Assembly (NCBI GenBank): GCA_018814465.1 | Contig: JAHIZR010000200.1 | Location: 1 to 27,832, forward strand | Reading direction: 5' to 3' | Origin: a bacterium | GTDB taxonomy: Bacteria > Electryoneota > RPQS01 | Length of the DNA stretch: 27,832 nt | Part shown: one piece after another, positions 16,185 to 24,009 of the stretch | Layout of the letters: each line of letters opens with the position of its first letter | Numbering within the stretch: position 1 is the first letter of the stretch | The notes under the pieces: model-generated | What the model saw: the letters and a program-made list of their open reading frames with translations, nothing else | Told to the model about the DNA's origin: nothing | The model's database searches: none | Position numbers and translations under genes: made by a program

Positions 16185-16240
16185 GGGAGTAGCCTCCGTT
16201 TCGTACAATGATAGTTATTATGAAAGATTGTCTATGTTCG

Positions 16241-16990
16241 TTACATATGCATCCCACCGTCGACAAGCAGAACTTGTCCGGTGACATAATCGGATGCGGG
16301 CGAGCTTAAGAAAACACAGGCATCGGCGACATCTTTAGGAGTGCCGAGCAAATTCAGGGGAATGGCTTTGAGATATTCCGCCTTAGTCTCTTCAGCGAGT
16401 TCGCCGGTCATTTCGGTTTGGATAAAACCGGGAGCTACCGCATTGGCGCGAATGCCTCTGCTGGCGAGTTCTTTGGCGACTGATTTCGTGAGACCGATGA
16501 TCCCGGCTTTGGAGGCGGCGTAGTTGGCCTGCCCGGCATTGCCCATGACGCCGATGACGGAGGCGATATTTACGATTTTGCCATAACGGGCTTTCATCAT
16601 CGCTTTCATCGCGGCTTGCGTGCAGATGAAAGTACCTTTCAGATTAACGGCGATGACAGCATCCCAATCGCTTTCGGACATTCTCATCATCAGGCCGTCT
16701 TTAGTTATGCCAGCGTTATTGACGAGAATAGTCAGCCCGCCTAATTCAGCCGTACAGCGCTTCACGATTTCCGCGGCACCCGCGGCGTCGGTGACATTCA
16801 GTTTTTGATGAATGACCTTAACGGAGTGAGTGCTTGCAATTTCAGCGGCAGTCGCGGCAAGCTCATCCTCGAGGAGGTCGGTGACAGCAAGGTTCGCGCC
16901 GTGAGCGGCGAGTTGTTCGGCGATGACTTTACCGATACCACGAGCGGCACCTGTGATCCAGGCCACTTTGCTTTCAAGCAATTTACTCAT
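16241..16990 (-). CDS. fabG: 3-oxoacyl-[acyl-carrier-protein] reductase
   Basis: FabG is the NADPH-dependent short-chain dehydrogenase that reduces 3-oxoacyl-ACP. The 249-residue protein has the Rossmann motif TGAARGIG (13-20), NNAG (91-94) and the catalytic Ser144, Tyr157 and Lys161 (NYAASKAG). GFIQTEMTG near residue 190 and a C-terminal LLVDGGM complete the pattern. ATG 16990 overlaps the fabD stop by four bases (ATGA). The gap to acpP is 56 bases with a strong acpP ribosome-binding site, which would allow higher ACP synthesis. Confidence 0.97.
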   Translation of the reverse strand: MSKLLESKVAWITGAARGIGKVIAEQLAAHGANLAVTDLLEDELAATAAEIASTHSVKVIHQKLNVTDAAGAAEIVKRCTAELGGLTILVNNAGITKDGLMMRMSESDWDAVIAVNLKGTFICTQAAMKAMMKARYGKIVNIASVIGVMGNAGQANYAASKAGIIGLTKSVAKELASRGIRANAVAPGFIQTEMTGELAEETKAEYLKAIPLNLLGTPKDVADACVFLSSPASDYVTGQVLLVDGGMHM

Positions 16991-17925
16991 GCAGATGTAC
17001 CTGTTGAGAGTTGCAGTTTTTCCAGCTCCCCTACTCCATTAACAACCATTGCGGATGCTCCGCTGATGGTCCGCTTCAGCAAACCGGAGAGGACATTGCC
17101 GCTGCCGACTTCGTACCATAGTGGAGCGGATAGCGAAGCCAATGAATTCATGCAGCCGGTCCAGCGCACAGGGGACAGCAGCTGTTTCGCGAGAAGTTCC
17201 TTGATCTCCGGCGGCTTTCCGTGCGCGGACGCCGTAACATTTGACATTACCGGAAAAGCAGGCTCCTTGATCTCGACGGAAGCAAGAGCTTCAGTAAGGG
17301 CGTCAGCGGCAGGCTGCATCAAGGGAGAATGAAAGGCTCCGGAAACGACCAATTGTTTCGCCATTCTCGCTCCGGCAGTTTTCGCACCCGCGATGACAGC
17401 CTCAATTGCAGAGACATCACCGGAAACAACGACCTGTCCGGGAGAATTGAAATTTGCCGGAACCGCGATCCCCATTTCAGAGACGCTTTGGCAAAGGTTC
17501 AGCACTCCGGTTTCGTCCAACCCGATAACAGCAGCCATGGTGCCGGGATTTACTTCGCCGGCATGCTGCATGGCTTCGGCACGGACTTTAACGAGTCTGA
17601 GTCCATCCTCAAAGCTGAAGGCTCCCGCCGCTTGCAGAGCAGAATACTCGCCGAGACTATGTCCGGCGGCGGCTTCGGGTTGGAGATTATGCCGGGCGAG
17701 CAGTTCAGTCAAGATGCAGGAGTGGACATAAAGCGCGGGCTGCGTAACACGGGTTTGTTTGAGTTCATCATCCGAAGCTTCAAAACAGACTTTTGCAAGA
17801 TCGAAGCCGAGAATACCGGCAGCCTGCGCATATCGGTCGCGCGCCAAAGAGTACTTTTCATAGAGGTCGTGACCCATACCGATGGCTTGCGAGCCCTGAC
17901 CCGGATAGAGAAAAATGCTGCTCAA
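16987..17925 (-). CDS. fabD: malonyl-CoA-[acyl-carrier-protein] transacylase
   Basis: FabD transfers malonyl groups from CoA to ACP. The protein begins SSIFLYPGQGSQAIGMG, contains QPALYVHSCIL and the nucleophile elbow AGHSLGEYSAL (Ser90 in my numbering), then FNSPGQVVVSG and the SGAFHSPLM histidine loop. I start it at TTG 17925 because this places the GQGSQ motif at the position usual for FabD and gives 312 residues. That start has no good Shine-Dalgarno sequence. An in-frame ATG at 17976 lies inside fabH (28-base overlap) with a GGCGG-like site and would give 329 residues. The family call is certain; the start is uncertain. Confidence 0.96.
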   Translation of the reverse strand: MSSIFLYPGQGSQAIGMGHDLYEKYSLARDRYAQAAGILGFDLAKVCFEASDDELKQTRVTQPALYVHSCILTELLARHNLQPEAAAGHSLGEYSALQAAGAFSFEDGLRLVKVRAEAMQHAGEVNPGTMAAVIGLDETGVLNLCQSVSEMGIAVPANFNSPGQVVVSGDVSAIEAVIAGAKTAGARMAKQLVVSGAFHSPLMQPAADALTEALASVEIKEPAFPVMSNVTASAHGKPPEIKELLAKQLLSPVRWTGCMNSLASLSAPLWYEVGSGNVLSGLLKRTISGASAMVVNGVGELEKLQLSTGTSA

Positions 17926-17948
17926 TGTGCTGAAGGGAGATTTAAGAA

Positions 17949-18953
17949 TCAGAATCGGACAACCGCGCCGCCCCATGTAAAGCCGCCGCCAAAAACGACA
18001 CTCAAGATAACTTGTCCATCTTTGATGATGCCATCACGGCGAGCTTCATTCAGAGCAATCGGCACGGACGCCGAAGAGGTATTGCCGTATTTATGAATAT
18101 TCAGGAAGACTTTTTCCATGGGGATATTCAGGCGTTCAGCCACCGCTTGAATAATTCGAATATTGGCTTGATGCGGGACGAGCCAATCAATATCCGCCAC
18201 TTCGAGACCGGCGAGTTTGACAGTCTCAATCGCGGTACGATACAGGATGCGAACGGCATGCTTGAAGACTTCATTGCCGTTCATGCGGAGATATTTTTCT
18301 CCATCTGAGGGCTCCCCGCTGTTAAAAGAACCGGCGGTACCGGCGCCGATACAATAAAGCAAATCGCATTGATCGCCGTTCGTGCCATTGGTGATGGATA
18401 GAATCCCGCGCTCATCAGAGGTGTCGTTGAGAACAACCGCGCCGGCGCCGTCGCCGAAGAGAACGCAGGTCGTGCGATCGGTCCAGTCATTCATTGGAGT
18501 CAGAAATTCGGAGCCGATTATCAGCGCTTTCTTCGCACGACCGCAAGCGATCGCCATTTCCGCCTGATAAAGTCCGAACAGGAAACCAGAGCAGGTGGCA
18601 CTCACATCCCACGCAGTGGCTTTTTTTGCGCCGATGGCATTCTGGACAATTAAGGCGGTCGCCGGGAAGCGAAGGTCGCCCGAAATCGTAGCGAGAATAA
18701 TCAGATCGAGTTCGATGGGATCAACTTGCGCGTCATTCAATGCCTGCCGAGCCGCACGAATGCAGTAATCGGAGGTTTTTTCGCCTCTGCTGACCATGCG
18801 GCGTTCTTTGATGCCGGTTCTGGTCGTAATCCATTCATCGCTGGTATCAACGATTTTTTCGAGATCAGCATTGCTTAATATTTTATCCGGAACGGAGTGA
18901 CCGGTGCCGGCAATCCGGGCGGCGGGTTTAGTGCCTTTAAAAACCTCAGTCAT
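17949..18953 (-). CDS. fabH: 3-oxoacyl-[acyl-carrier-protein] synthase III
   Basis: FabH starts fatty-acid synthesis by condensing acyl-CoA (usually acetyl-CoA) with malonyl-ACP. The catalytic cysteine lies in VSATCSGFLF, the histidine in WLVPHQANIRI and the asparagine in HKYGNTSSASVPIAL. The substrate-entry region TRTGIKERR is typical. Three consecutive ATG codons (18959, 18956, 18953) follow a GAGG. I take the third because it gives a six-base spacer, making 334 residues. The start overlaps the plsX stop by a few bases. The acyl-CoA preference (acetyl versus branched) cannot be told from the sequence. Confidence 0.97.
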   Translation of the reverse strand: MTEVFKGTKPAARIAGTGHSVPDKILSNADLEKIVDTSDEWITTRTGIKERRMVSRGEKTSDYCIRAARQALNDAQVDPIELDLIILATISGDLRFPATALIVQNAIGAKKATAWDVSATCSGFLFGLYQAEMAIACGRAKKALIIGSEFLTPMNDWTDRTTCVLFGDGAGAVVLNDTSDERGILSITNGTNGDQCDLLYCIGAGTAGSFNSGEPSDGEKYLRMNGNEVFKHAVRILYRTAIETVKLAGLEVADIDWLVPHQANIRIIQAVAERLNIPMEKVFLNIHKYGNTSSASVPIALNEARRDGIIKDGQVILSVVFGGGFTWGGAVVRF

Positions 18954-20025
18954 CATCATCCTCGGTTACTTCAAATTCATCTTTTTTGTCATGGTAACCT
19001 CTGTACCGAGCGACTCCGCGCGCGAGCATTCCGGCGTCGTAAAGTTTAATGCCTTCCGAAAGCGCATTGGCCAAGTTGCCTTCAGAGAGCGTAATCGCTT
19101 CCCGAATAGCATTCTTAATGGCTTTCGCTGTAGATCCACCGTGACAGATGATCGACAGTCCATCTACACCTAACAGCGGAACGCCGCCGATTTCGGAGTA
19201 GTCGAAATCGCGGCGCAGTGAATTCAATTTGTCATTCACAACAGCATCAACGGTACCTGCCGCCCCGTCGGAACCATAGATGCGAGCCATGATGAAATGG
19301 GTCAAGGATTCGGCTAATTTCAATATCACGTTGCCGACAAAACCATCGCAGACGATTACATCGGCCTTGCTGTTCAAGAGATCCCTGCCCTCGATATTCC
19401 CAACGAAGTTCAAACCGCTGGTTTCGAGGAGATAGTGCGACGCGAGAACCAGCTCATTTCCTTTGGTTTTTTCTTCGCCGATGGAGAGCAATCCGACATT
19501 GGGATTTTCGACCTTCATCATGATCTTCATATAGACCGATCCCATCACGGCGAATTGAAGCAAGTTGATCGGCTTGCAGTCTGTATTCGCGCCGACATCG
19601 AGGATCAGGGTGAAGCGGCCCTGACCGACCGGAAACAGTCCCCCGATCGTGGGACGGCGAACTCCCTCGATCAGTCCGAGTTTCATATAGCTGGCGGCCA
19701 TTTGAACGCCGGTATGCCCTGCGGACACAACGGCATCCGCCACACGATCATGGTGAAGATCGACCGCGCGGAGCAATGAGCTGTTCGGTTTTGAGCGAAT
19801 TACCTTGCCCGGAGAATCGGTCATCTCGATAATGTCCGGGGCATCCTCGATCCGTATACGTTTTTCCTTTTCGCGGCCCGCAGCCTTCAGTTCAGATTGA
19901 ATGTCAGCATTGCGGCCGACAAGTATCACTTCAAGATTGCTGAACTGGTCAAGCGCCGCGAGCGCACCGGCGATGGGGACTTTAGGGGCGAAATCTCCGC
20001 CCATTGCATCGAGAGCTACTACCAT
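18946..20025 (-). CDS. plsX: phosphate acyltransferase PlsX
   Basis: PlsX makes acyl-phosphate from acyl-ACP, the donor used by PlsY to acylate glycerol-3-phosphate, and so links fatty-acid to phospholipid synthesis. The protein is 359 residues and begins MVVALDAMGGDFAPKVPIAGAL, the family hallmark. It has AVVSAGHTGVQMAAS, GRFTLILDVGANTDCKP, GNEL and the CDGFVGNVILKLAES motif. The acidic tail ends EVTEDDDD. It lies between rpmF and fabH, the widespread rpmF-plsX-fabH order. plsY is not in the window. Confidence 0.98.
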   Translation of the reverse strand: MVVALDAMGGDFAPKVPIAGALAALDQFSNLEVILVGRNADIQSELKAAGREKEKRIRIEDAPDIIEMTDSPGKVIRSKPNSSLLRAVDLHHDRVADAVVSAGHTGVQMAASYMKLGLIEGVRRPTIGGLFPVGQGRFTLILDVGANTDCKPINLLQFAVMGSVYMKIMMKVENPNVGLLSIGEEKTKGNELVLASHYLLETSGLNFVGNIEGRDLLNSKADVIVCDGFVGNVILKLAESLTHFIMARIYGSDGAAGTVDAVVNDKLNSLRRDFDYSEIGGVPLLGVDGLSIICHGGSTAKAIKNAIREAITLSEGNLANALSEGIKLYDAGMLARGVARYRGYHDKKDEFEVTEDDDD

Positions 20026-20056
20026 TACTTATAAATGGCAATGTATCCGAGACGGA

Positions 20057-20239
20057 TCAGACTTGTTTTACCTGAACGACGAAACGGCCATTGTAGTAGC
20101 CGCAAGCAGAACAAACACGATGCGGAACTGTTGGAGCTTTGCAGTTAGAGCAGGTTGCCGTTGCGGGCGATGTCAAGTGGTGATGCGAGCGGCGCATATC
20201 GCGCTTCGACTTACCGGTTCTTCTTTTCGGGACAGCCAT
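20057..20239 (-). CDS. rpmF: 50S ribosomal protein L32
   Basis: This 60-residue basic protein starts MAVPKRRTGKSKRDMRRSHH, the standard L32 N-terminus. It has the zinc-binding form of L32, with Cys30, Cys33, Cys43 and Cys46 (CSNCKAPTVPHRVCSACG). The gene follows yceD by 35 bases and precedes plsX, the usual conserved order. Some bacteria carry a zinc-free L32 paralogue for zinc starvation; none is visible here. Confidence 0.98.
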   Translation of the reverse strand: MAVPKRRTGKSKRDMRRSHHHLTSPATATCSNCKAPTVPHRVCSACGYYNGRFVVQVKQV

Positions 20240-20274
20240 GGTTGGTCAGTTTTATTGATGGTTGTGTTATTGAT

Positions 20275-20736
20275 TCAGTTTTTATTTTCGCAAGTGCAGG
20301 ATTCAGTATTCAGATTCGCGCCGCAGTTCATGCAGAGTCCCTTGCAGTCTTCGCTGCAAAGGTTGCGACTGGGAATGGCAAGGATCACAAAATCATGAAG
20401 TATGTCGGCTAAATCGAGATCTCTGGTGCCCAACGGAATATACTCAACATCCGTATCATCGACTTCATCATCAGCGGGAGGAGATCCCAGGATAAACAAC
20501 ATCGGTCCCTCGGCTTTGAACACCGTTTCATAAGGCTCGAGACAGCGATCGCACTCGAGATTAATACGAGCTTCGATGGCGATTTTGAAGTCGAGATAAG
20601 GGTCGTGACGATCTAATTGAAGTTTAAGGTGAATGTCAGAGATCCTGAGCGCATCCGGCAAACCCAACTCCTCTGGTTTCAAGGATTCCTCAATCGTGTG
20701 GAGCGACTGTGAGTATGCGGGGAGGTGAATCTTCAA
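20275..20736 (-). CDS. yceD: YceD/DUF177 family protein (23S rRNA accumulation protein)
   Basis: This 153-residue protein has the DUF177 core motif INLECDRCLEPYETVF (Cys-x2-Cys) and a cysteine-rich C-terminus (NLCSEDCKGLCMNCGANLNTESCTC), typical of YceD proteins encoded just before rpmF. In Escherichia coli and plants the family affects 23S rRNA accumulation or processing. The start is TTG 20736: an in-frame TAA a few codons upstream and the lack of ATG downstream leave TTG as the best choice, although the Shine-Dalgarno sequence is weak. It is the first gene after a promoter-like element at 20758-20786. Confidence 0.93.
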   Translation of the reverse strand: MKIHLPAYSQSLHTIEESLKPEELGLPDALRISDIHLKLQLDRHDPYLDFKIAIEARINLECDRCLEPYETVFKAEGPMLFILGSPPADDEVDDTDVEYIPLGTRDLDLADILHDFVILAIPSRNLCSEDCKGLCMNCGANLNTESCTCENKN

Positions 20737-20757
20737 GGGTTTCTCTGTAAACTGTTA

Positions 20758-20786
20758 AATTTAGCAATACTAAGCTTTAATATCAA
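20758..20786 (-). promoter_or_regulatory. sigma-70-type promoter for the yceD-rpmF-fatty-acid operon
   Basis: On the minus strand TTGATA (20786-20781) and TAAATT (20763-20758) are separated by exactly 17 bases. The -10 ends 22 bases before the yceD TTG start, which would leave a leader of only about 15 bases. It is the best -35/-10 pair in the only long intergenic region of the window and lies downstream of a strong terminator, so it plausibly drives the long operon. Not tested against other sigma factors. Confidence 0.55.
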
Positions 20787-20972
20787 GTTGACTACCGAAT
20801 TCCTGAAGAGACTGAAAATTCATTCACTGTGTTCACTATTAGACTGCAAGTGATTGTATATAATAGATTAATATAATATCTTCTGATGCTAAAGTAAGAA
20901 TGCTGAAAGACATCGCCTCTGAAATGGACTATTTTTGCAGACAATCTGGAGTAGAAGTCGCGCTGTTAGCAT
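20787..20972. other. AT-rich intergenic region upstream of the fatty-acid operon
   Basis: About 190 bases without a gene lie between the terminator and the operon promoter. The segment 20852-20880 is almost pure A/T, resembling an UP element or a curved-DNA region. A direct repeat TTCACT occurs at 20823-20828 and 20832-20837 (9-base period), 37-51 bases upstream of the -35 hexamer; it could be a regulator site. I see no ORF or RNA gene. Confidence 0.5.
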
Positions 20973-21004
20973 AAAAGGCGCGGGCTCTCTTGAGAGAGCC
21001 CGCG
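20973..21004 (-). terminator. strong intrinsic terminator after the bifunctional-nuclease gene
   Basis: On the minus strand an 11-bp perfect GC-rich stem (21004-20994 with 20989-20979, arms CGCGGGCTCTC/GAGAGCCCGCG) with a four-base loop is followed by CC and TTTT. It ends 24 bases after the stop of the nuclease-family gene, so it terminates the transcription unit that comes from the right end of the window. Confidence 0.9.
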
Positions 21005-21027
21005 ATGAAAGAGCATCAGAAAACGGG

Positions 21028-21627
21028 CTAATCTTTGGATTTTTTGGGCGCTTCGCCCTCATCTTCCGACCCGGGAGGGAAGGAGATGGAATCGCCCAAT
21101 GAGTTTTCGAGAGAGCGGATATGGTCGCGGATTTTTGCGGCTTCCTCGTAGGCTTCAACTTCGACGCACTCTTTGAGTTTTTGATGCAAGTAAGCGATTT
21201 GTTCAACCACGGAACGGTTGACAGGTTCGTTGCTTACGGCAGCTCCATCCATGACACTGTCGACGACCTGAATCGGAGCTTGCGTTCGCAGGGCGAGCGC
21301 AATGGCGTCAGAGGGCCTCGCATCAATGAGCTTTTCTTCACCAGATCTGTTCTTGATCTTGACTTCAGCGTAGAACGTATTCTCTTTGAGATTGCTGACC
21401 GTGGCAGACTGGACTTCAACACCCGCCTCATTAAGAATGGAGGCGAACAGATCATAGGTCATGGGACGAGCGTACTCAAGCCCTTGCAGAAGGAAGGAAA
21501 TGCTTTGTGCTTCGGCAGCGCCGATAAAAATGGGGAGCCAGCGCTCGCCTTCCTTTTCCTTGAGAATAACAACATAGCCCTGATAAGGCGGGCAAACCGA
21601 GATTCCGACTACTTCAACCGATACCAT
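21028..21627 (-). CDS. bifunctional nuclease (BFN, DUF151) family protein with C-terminal UVR motif
   Basis: This 199-residue protein has an N-terminal BFN/DUF151 domain (residues 1-130): VVILKEKEGERWLPIFIGAAEAQSI, RPMTYDLF and the highly conserved DARPSDAIALALR. A UvrB/UvrC-like helical hairpin motif follows at about 139-173 (YLHQKLKECVEVEAYEEAAKIRDHI). Members have been described as dual DNase/RNases in plants and appear in bacteria, often with this UVR tail. The C-terminus is charged. ATG 21627 has a GGAGG with seven-base spacing. It is the last gene before a strong terminator. Biological role in bacteria is not settled. Confidence 0.93.
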   Translation of the reverse strand: MVSVEVVGISVCPPYQGYVVILKEKEGERWLPIFIGAAEAQSISFLLQGLEYARPMTYDLFASILNEAGVEVQSATVSNLKENTFYAEVKIKNRSGEEKLIDARPSDAIALALRTQAPIQVVDSVMDGAAVSNEPVNRSVVEQIAYLHQKLKECVEVEAYEEAAKIRDHIRSLENSLGDSISFPPGSEDEGEAPKKSKD

Positions 21628-21686
21628 AATATTCCTCCGGATTTGTCTGTGAGATGAGAGGCAGACAGGTTGTACCCGGAATTAGA

Positions 21687-22436
21687 TTAGTTTTGTTTCA
21701 AATGGGTAAGCATATACTGGATCAATCGATCCGAAAAATCCACCTGTGCTTCAAACAGCAATGTTCCATGGCCGCCGGCTTCATACTGAAACAGCGTGAT
21801 GCCTTCGCCTCCGGCTACGGCCAACTTGCGAGAGCTAACTGACGAATAATTATCATCTTCCGCAGAGATGATTAGACATGGACGATTTTCGAGAAGCTTG
21901 ATTGCGGGCAAGGTCTGAACGCCCCGATAGTCTTCCCCCGGCGAGATCATCACGATGGCAGGAATCGACTCGTCCGACACTGCATAGGAAAGCGCAACAT
22001 TTGCGCCAATACTGGCACCGATGATCCCGATGGGAAGGTTCGCAAGCTCAGGATCAGAGCGAAGCCACCGCACCGCTCCATCCACATCGTTTATCATCTT
22101 TGCATAATCATCATTGGTGAGTGATTCAAAAGTGATTTCGCGCGATTGGGCTTGAGTGCTTTCACCGTGTCCGCGGAAATCGAGGGCAAGCACATCAAAG
22201 TTTTGTGATACGGCCTTTTCGGCGAATGATTTCCAAACCGAGCGGTTGCTGTGGTTCATATGGAGCAAGATCAGAATGCCATTGGACGCCGCCGCACTCG
22301 CATAGAAATCCCCATGAACGATGATACTATCTGTTGTGACAAAGGTGATCGTGTCCTGAGCGGCAGCAAGCCGCAAACCGCAGAACATCGCGAAAACAAC
22401 AAAGAGATAATTGACAGATTTCATCTGAACCGTCAT
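21687..22436 (-). CDS. secreted alpha/beta-hydrolase-fold protein
   Basis: This 249-residue protein carries a signal peptide (residues 1-26, ending RLAAA/QD). It shows an alpha/beta hydrolase core: oxyanion region LILLHMNHSNRSVWKSFA, ALDFRGHGES, nucleophile elbow GASIGANVALSY (Ser142), acid near SAEDDNYSS (Asp194/195) and histidine in AGGHGTLLF (His223). This is a complete Ser-Asp-His set, consistent with an esterase, lipase or peptidase acting outside the cytoplasm. The start ATG 22436 overlaps the stop of the ligase-like gene by one base (TGATG), so the two are coupled. An internal Met5 is an alternative start. Substrate unknown; a lipid ester is a guess from the neighbours. Confidence 0.88.
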   Translation of the reverse strand: MTVQMKSVNYLFVVFAMFCGLRLAAAQDTITFVTTDSIIVHGDFYASAAASNGILILLHMNHSNRSVWKSFAEKAVSQNFDVLALDFRGHGESTQAQSREITFESLTNDDYAKMINDVDGAVRWLRSDPELANLPIGIIGASIGANVALSYAVSDESIPAIVMISPGEDYRGVQTLPAIKLLENRPCLIISAEDDNYSSVSSRKLAVAGGEGITLFQYEAGGHGTLLFEAQVDFSDRLIQYMLTHLKQN

Positions 22437-23974
22437 CAGTTCTCTGAGATTTGACTCTCTTCAACTTCCTCCTTCAGGCGGCTTCGAATGATTCTACCAT
22501 CGGAGCTTAAAGGAAGTTCCTTAACGAATTTAATCAACTTCGGACATTTATACAGGGCGATTCGTTCTTTCACATATTCGATGATCTCACTCGGGGAAAT
22601 ACTAGCCCCCTCCTTCAGGACAACAAAAGCCTTAATTTCCTCTCCATAGACGGAATCGGGCATGCTGATGACCGCAACTTTGTCAACATGCGGCAGACCT
22701 TCGATGACTTCTTCCACTTCGCGCGGATGGACGGGAAAGCCGCCTTTATGGATAACATCGCCGAGATGACCGGTAACAATCAGATTTGAATCGCCATCCA
22801 TGACACCAATGTCATCCGTCAGCAGCCAGCCATCCTTGAGCATTACCTGCGCGGTGCGATCGGGACGATGGCGGTACCCTTGCATGACCGAAGGACCTCT
22901 GACCGCGACGCGACCGGTTGCTCCGGGGAGAGCGATTCTGTCATGATCGTCAAAAATCGTGATCTCGGTATTTCCGATAGGCTGGCCGACCGAACCGTCT
23001 TCAGTGAGTCCGGGGAAAACATTATAAGCGATAATTCCAGAGGTCTCAGTGGCACCGTATCCCTCGCAGACCGGGACCTTCATCTTGGCAGTAATGATGC
23101 GCGCTGTCTCAGGCGAAAGCTTCGATTCACAGCAGATCAGATGGCGCAGATTGTCGAAGGACAGCTTATCGGCTGAGGGGAAGGTGGCCATCAACGCGTA
23201 CATAAAAGGATTTCCCGCAAAGAGCGAGATTTTTTCTTCCGCGAGCGTATCCAGCACATCGCCAGCGTGGAAGCGGGAATGAATAGAGAGAGCCGCGCCG
23301 TGGTACATGGGCAGATGCAAGGCGGTTGACAGACCCATAATACCGGTGAAAGGCAGTACAGCAAGCATGCTGTCTTCGGACCGGATGCGCAGCAGTTTCC
23401 CCAGTTCGAAAGTCTGAGCCGCCAAGTTGCCATGAGACAGCTCAATACCGCGAGGTTTGCCACTGGTCCCCGCAGTGTAGAGCAGCACGGCGATATCAGA
23501 TTCCTGAATGGATGGATCAGATACAAGCGGCTGACTTGTCCCGAGCAATTCGGTCATTGACTCAGTGCCTTCGGGGATTTCATCACCGAGATAGACACGA
23601 TGCGAAACCGATTCAAGATGGGCGACAGCTTTTTCGGCTTCAGCACGAAACTTCGACCAACCGATGACAGCTTTGACTTCCGCCGATTCCACTTGCCAGC
23701 CGATTTCACGGGATTTATGCTGTATATTTATGGGGACGGCGACCGCGCCTAATCCTAAAACAGCATAGTAGGCAATGACAAAATGAGGACAATTGGGCAA
23801 GAGAATCGCGACATGGTCTCCTTTGCCAATATCGCGTGCGGCGAGTGCTCCGCGAAAGCGGCAGACGGCTTCATTCATTTCCAGCCAACCATGGCGCTGC
23901 TGATTTCGCGAAACCGCCGGGGCATGAGGGCGTTCAACGGCCCAGTTTTCTATTGCTTGATGCAGGAGCTGCAC
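22436..23974 (-). CDS. acyl-CoA-synthetase-like adenylate-forming enzyme with altered A8/A10 motifs
   Basis: This 512-residue protein belongs to the AMP-binding (ANL) superfamily, which activates carboxylates with ATP. It has a P-loop YTAGTSGKPRG (166-176), GYGATE (305-310), a conserved Asp388 in the DGWLLTDDIG segment and a C-terminal lid domain. Two positions differ from the family consensus. The A8 hinge reads TGHLGD (401-406), with His403 where Arg is usual and Gly405 where Lys is usual. The A10 segment reads LPLSSDGRIIRSRL, with Arg494 in place of the near-invariant lysine. Start is GTG 23974; an in-frame stop lies eight codons upstream. The stop overlaps the hydrolase start by one base. 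Likely substrate: a fatty acid, as the neighbours are lipid enzymes. Activity is uncertain. Confidence 0.88.
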   Translation of the reverse strand: MQLLHQAIENWAVERPHAPAVSRNQQRHGWLEMNEAVCRFRGALAARDIGKGDHVAILLPNCPHFVIAYYAVLGLGAVAVPINIQHKSREIGWQVESAEVKAVIGWSKFRAEAEKAVAHLESVSHRVYLGDEIPEGTESMTELLGTSQPLVSDPSIQESDIAVLLYTAGTSGKPRGIELSHGNLAAQTFELGKLLRIRSEDSMLAVLPFTGIMGLSTALHLPMYHGAALSIHSRFHAGDVLDTLAEEKISLFAGNPFMYALMATFPSADKLSFDNLRHLICCESKLSPETARIITAKMKVPVCEGYGATETSGIIAYNVFPGLTEDGSVGQPIGNTEITIFDDHDRIALPGATGRVAVRGPSVMQGYRHRPDRTAQVMLKDGWLLTDDIGVMDGDSNLIVTGHLGDVIHKGGFPVHPREVEEVIEGLPHVDKVAVISMPDSVYGEEIKAFVVLKEGASISPSEIIEYVKERIALYKCPKLIKFVKELPLSSDGRIIRSRLKEEVEESQISEN

Positions 23975-24009
23975 TTCGACTGCTCGTATTTAAAGAAATG
24001 ACTTTTAAA

